Assembly (NCBI GenBank): GCA_036404255.1
Contig: DASWOP010000003.1
Coordinates: forward strand, 1-7,646
DNA length: 7,646 nucleotides
Reading direction: 5' to 3'
Origin: JARLFX01 sp036404255
GTDB lineage: Bacteria; Acidobacteriota; Terriglobia; Terriglobales; Acidobacteriaceae
This document shows positions 6,646-7,646 of this stretch, one piece after another. The notes beneath the pieces were generated by a model that was not told where the DNA came from, did no database searches, and worked only from the letters and a program-made list of their open reading frames with translations. The first letter of the stretch is position 1. Every line of letters begins with the position of its first letter. The position numbers and the translations under genes were made by a program.

Positions 6646-7646
6646 ATGAAAATTCTTCATCCCATTGCACTCGCGCTTCTGCTTGCTGTGCCGCTGCAGG
6701 CACAGTCACATCATTCCGTCCTGCTCATCTCTGTCGATGGTATGCGGCCTGATTACGTAACGCAGGCTGATGAACATCATCTTCATATTCCCAATCTGCG
6801 CCGTATCTTTGCGCAGGGTGCTTATGCGAAAGGCGTCCGCAACGCGCTGCCTACCGTTACCTATCCCAATCACACCACTCTGGTCACCGGCGTATGGCCA
6901 GCAGAGCATGGCATCGAGAACAACATGCGCTTTGATCCAGAGAATAAGCTCAATGGCGCATGGTACTGGTACGAGGATCAGATTAAGACGCCTACACTCT
7001 GGTCGGTAGCGCATGCCGCCGGTCTTATCACGGCGAGCGTTGGCTGGCCCGTCACTGCAAATGCGCGTGATATCGACTATCTCATCCCCGAATACTGGCG
7101 TGGATCTTCGCCGGGCGACGCGGTTAATCCTGACGATCGTTTTCTGATGAATGCTATGGCGCGTCCAAGCGGGGAACTCGCTCGCATCGAGCAGCGTGCA
7201 GGCAAGCCCTACATGATGGGCAACGACACGACCATTGATGGCGATGAGATTAAGACTATTTACTCGCTCGACATTCTCAAGCAGCATCGGCCGCAATTCA
7301 TGACGATCCACCTTAGCTCACTGGATGAAGAGGAGCATATACACGGCCCATTCAGCGAAGAAGCGAATAAGGATCTGGAGGCTCTGGATGGCATGATTGG
7401 CAGATTGATCGGCCAGGAACTTAGTAATGACAAGGACGCAGTGATCGCTATAGTCTCCGACCATGGATTCGCCAAGATTGCACATGCCACGAATCTGTAC
7501 GTGCCATTTATAACCGGAGGGTTTATAGAGCTTGGTAAATCTACCTCCCGTACGCCATCGGTCAAGTCGTGGAAAGCGGTGCCGTGGCTTGCAGGCGGCA
7601 TGGCTGCGATCCTGCTGCGCGATCCTGCTGATACGGCCACGCGGGA
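6646..7646 (+). CDS. Secreted alkaline phosphatase-family protein (type I phosphodiesterase/nucleotide pyrophosphatase, ENPP-like), 3'-truncated by window
   Basis: The frame runs from ATG 6646 through 333 codons without a stop and leaves the window. Residues 1-20 (MKILHPIALALLLAVPLQAQ) are a Sec signal peptide, so the enzyme acts in the periplasm or outside the cell. The two-metal phosphodiesterase motifs are present in order: SVDGMRPDY with D31; LPTVTYPNHTTLVTG with the predicted nucleophile T72, followed by WPAEHGI; LDEEEHIHGP with D227 and H231; and SDHGF with D272 and H273. By analogy with Xanthomonas NPP, D31/T72/D272/H273 would hold one metal and D227/H231 plus a distal His the other. 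That last His would lie beyond the window. Members cleave phosphodiester or pyrophosphate bonds in nucleotides or related compounds; the exact substrate is not readable. Family members are usually a little over 400 residues, so about a fifth is missing. Confidence 0.9.
   Translation, partial: MKILHPIALALLLAVPLQAQSHHSVLLISVDGMRPDYVTQADEHHLHIPNLRRIFAQGAYAKGVRNALPTVTYPNHTTLVTGVWPAEHGIENNMRFDPENKLNGAWYWYEDQIKTPTLWSVAHAAGLITASVGWPVTANARDIDYLIPEYWRGSSPGDAVNPDDRFLMNAMARPSGELARIEQRAGKPYMMGNDTTIDGDEIKTIYSLDILKQHRPQFMTIHLSSLDEEEHIHGPFSEEANKDLEALDGMIGRLIGQELSNDKDAVIAIVSDHGFAKIAHATNLYVPFITGGFIELGKSTSRTPSVKSWKAVPWLAGGMAAILLRDPADTATR

Noticed and set aside
6706..7311. 201-residue antisense open frame within the phosphodiesterase gene
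   Set aside because: The + strand encodes all the ENPP motifs over this stretch; the antisense product shows no domain.

Overview
This window looks like chromosomal DNA of an acidobacterium of the Terriglobia type (Terriglobus, Granulicella or Edaphobacter-like). The assignment is an inference from family knowledge. All three genes belong to families greatly expanded in that group: an NHL-repeat protein with tandem bacterial Ig-like modules and a 'TGCG' hydrophobic tail, a ~1200-residue Oar-like TonB-dependent receptor with an N-terminal carboxypeptidase-regulatory-like domain, and a secreted type I phosphodiesterase/nucleotide pyrophosphatase. All three genes are on the + strand. I see no RNA genes, insertion sequences, CRISPR arrays or tRNAs.

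Layout: (1) 1-2132, the 3' part of a large exported NHL/Ig-repeat protein whose 5' end lies outside the window. (2) 2133-2989, about 860 bp without a credible gene but rich in symmetry. It holds a strong hairpin just after the first gene, a perfect 40-bp spacerless palindrome, a stretch of interleaved inverted repeats, an AT-rich cluster of AAATATTT-type sites with direct and inverted repeats, a G-rich tract, and hairpins abutting the start of the next gene. (3) 2990-6541, a complete TonB-dependent receptor-like outer membrane protein. (4) 6542-6645, a short gap with two hairpins; the second has the form of an intrinsic terminator. (5) 6646-7646, the 5' four-fifths or so of an ENPP-like phosphodiesterase, cut by the window end.

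The receptor and the phosphodiesterase are adjacent and co-directional, and both carry Sec-type signal peptides. A plausible reading is an uptake pair in which the phosphodiesterase hydrolyses a phosphodiester or pyrophosphate outside the cytoplasm while the receptor sits in the outer membrane. The likely terminator between them makes strict co-transcription uncertain, and no substrate can be read from the sequence. The genes themselves are ordinary for this lineage. The part worth a second look is the 2133-2989 region, especially the 40-bp palindrome and the related AAATATTTACC sites about 280 bp downstream, which together look like binding sites for a regulator that is not encoded in the window.
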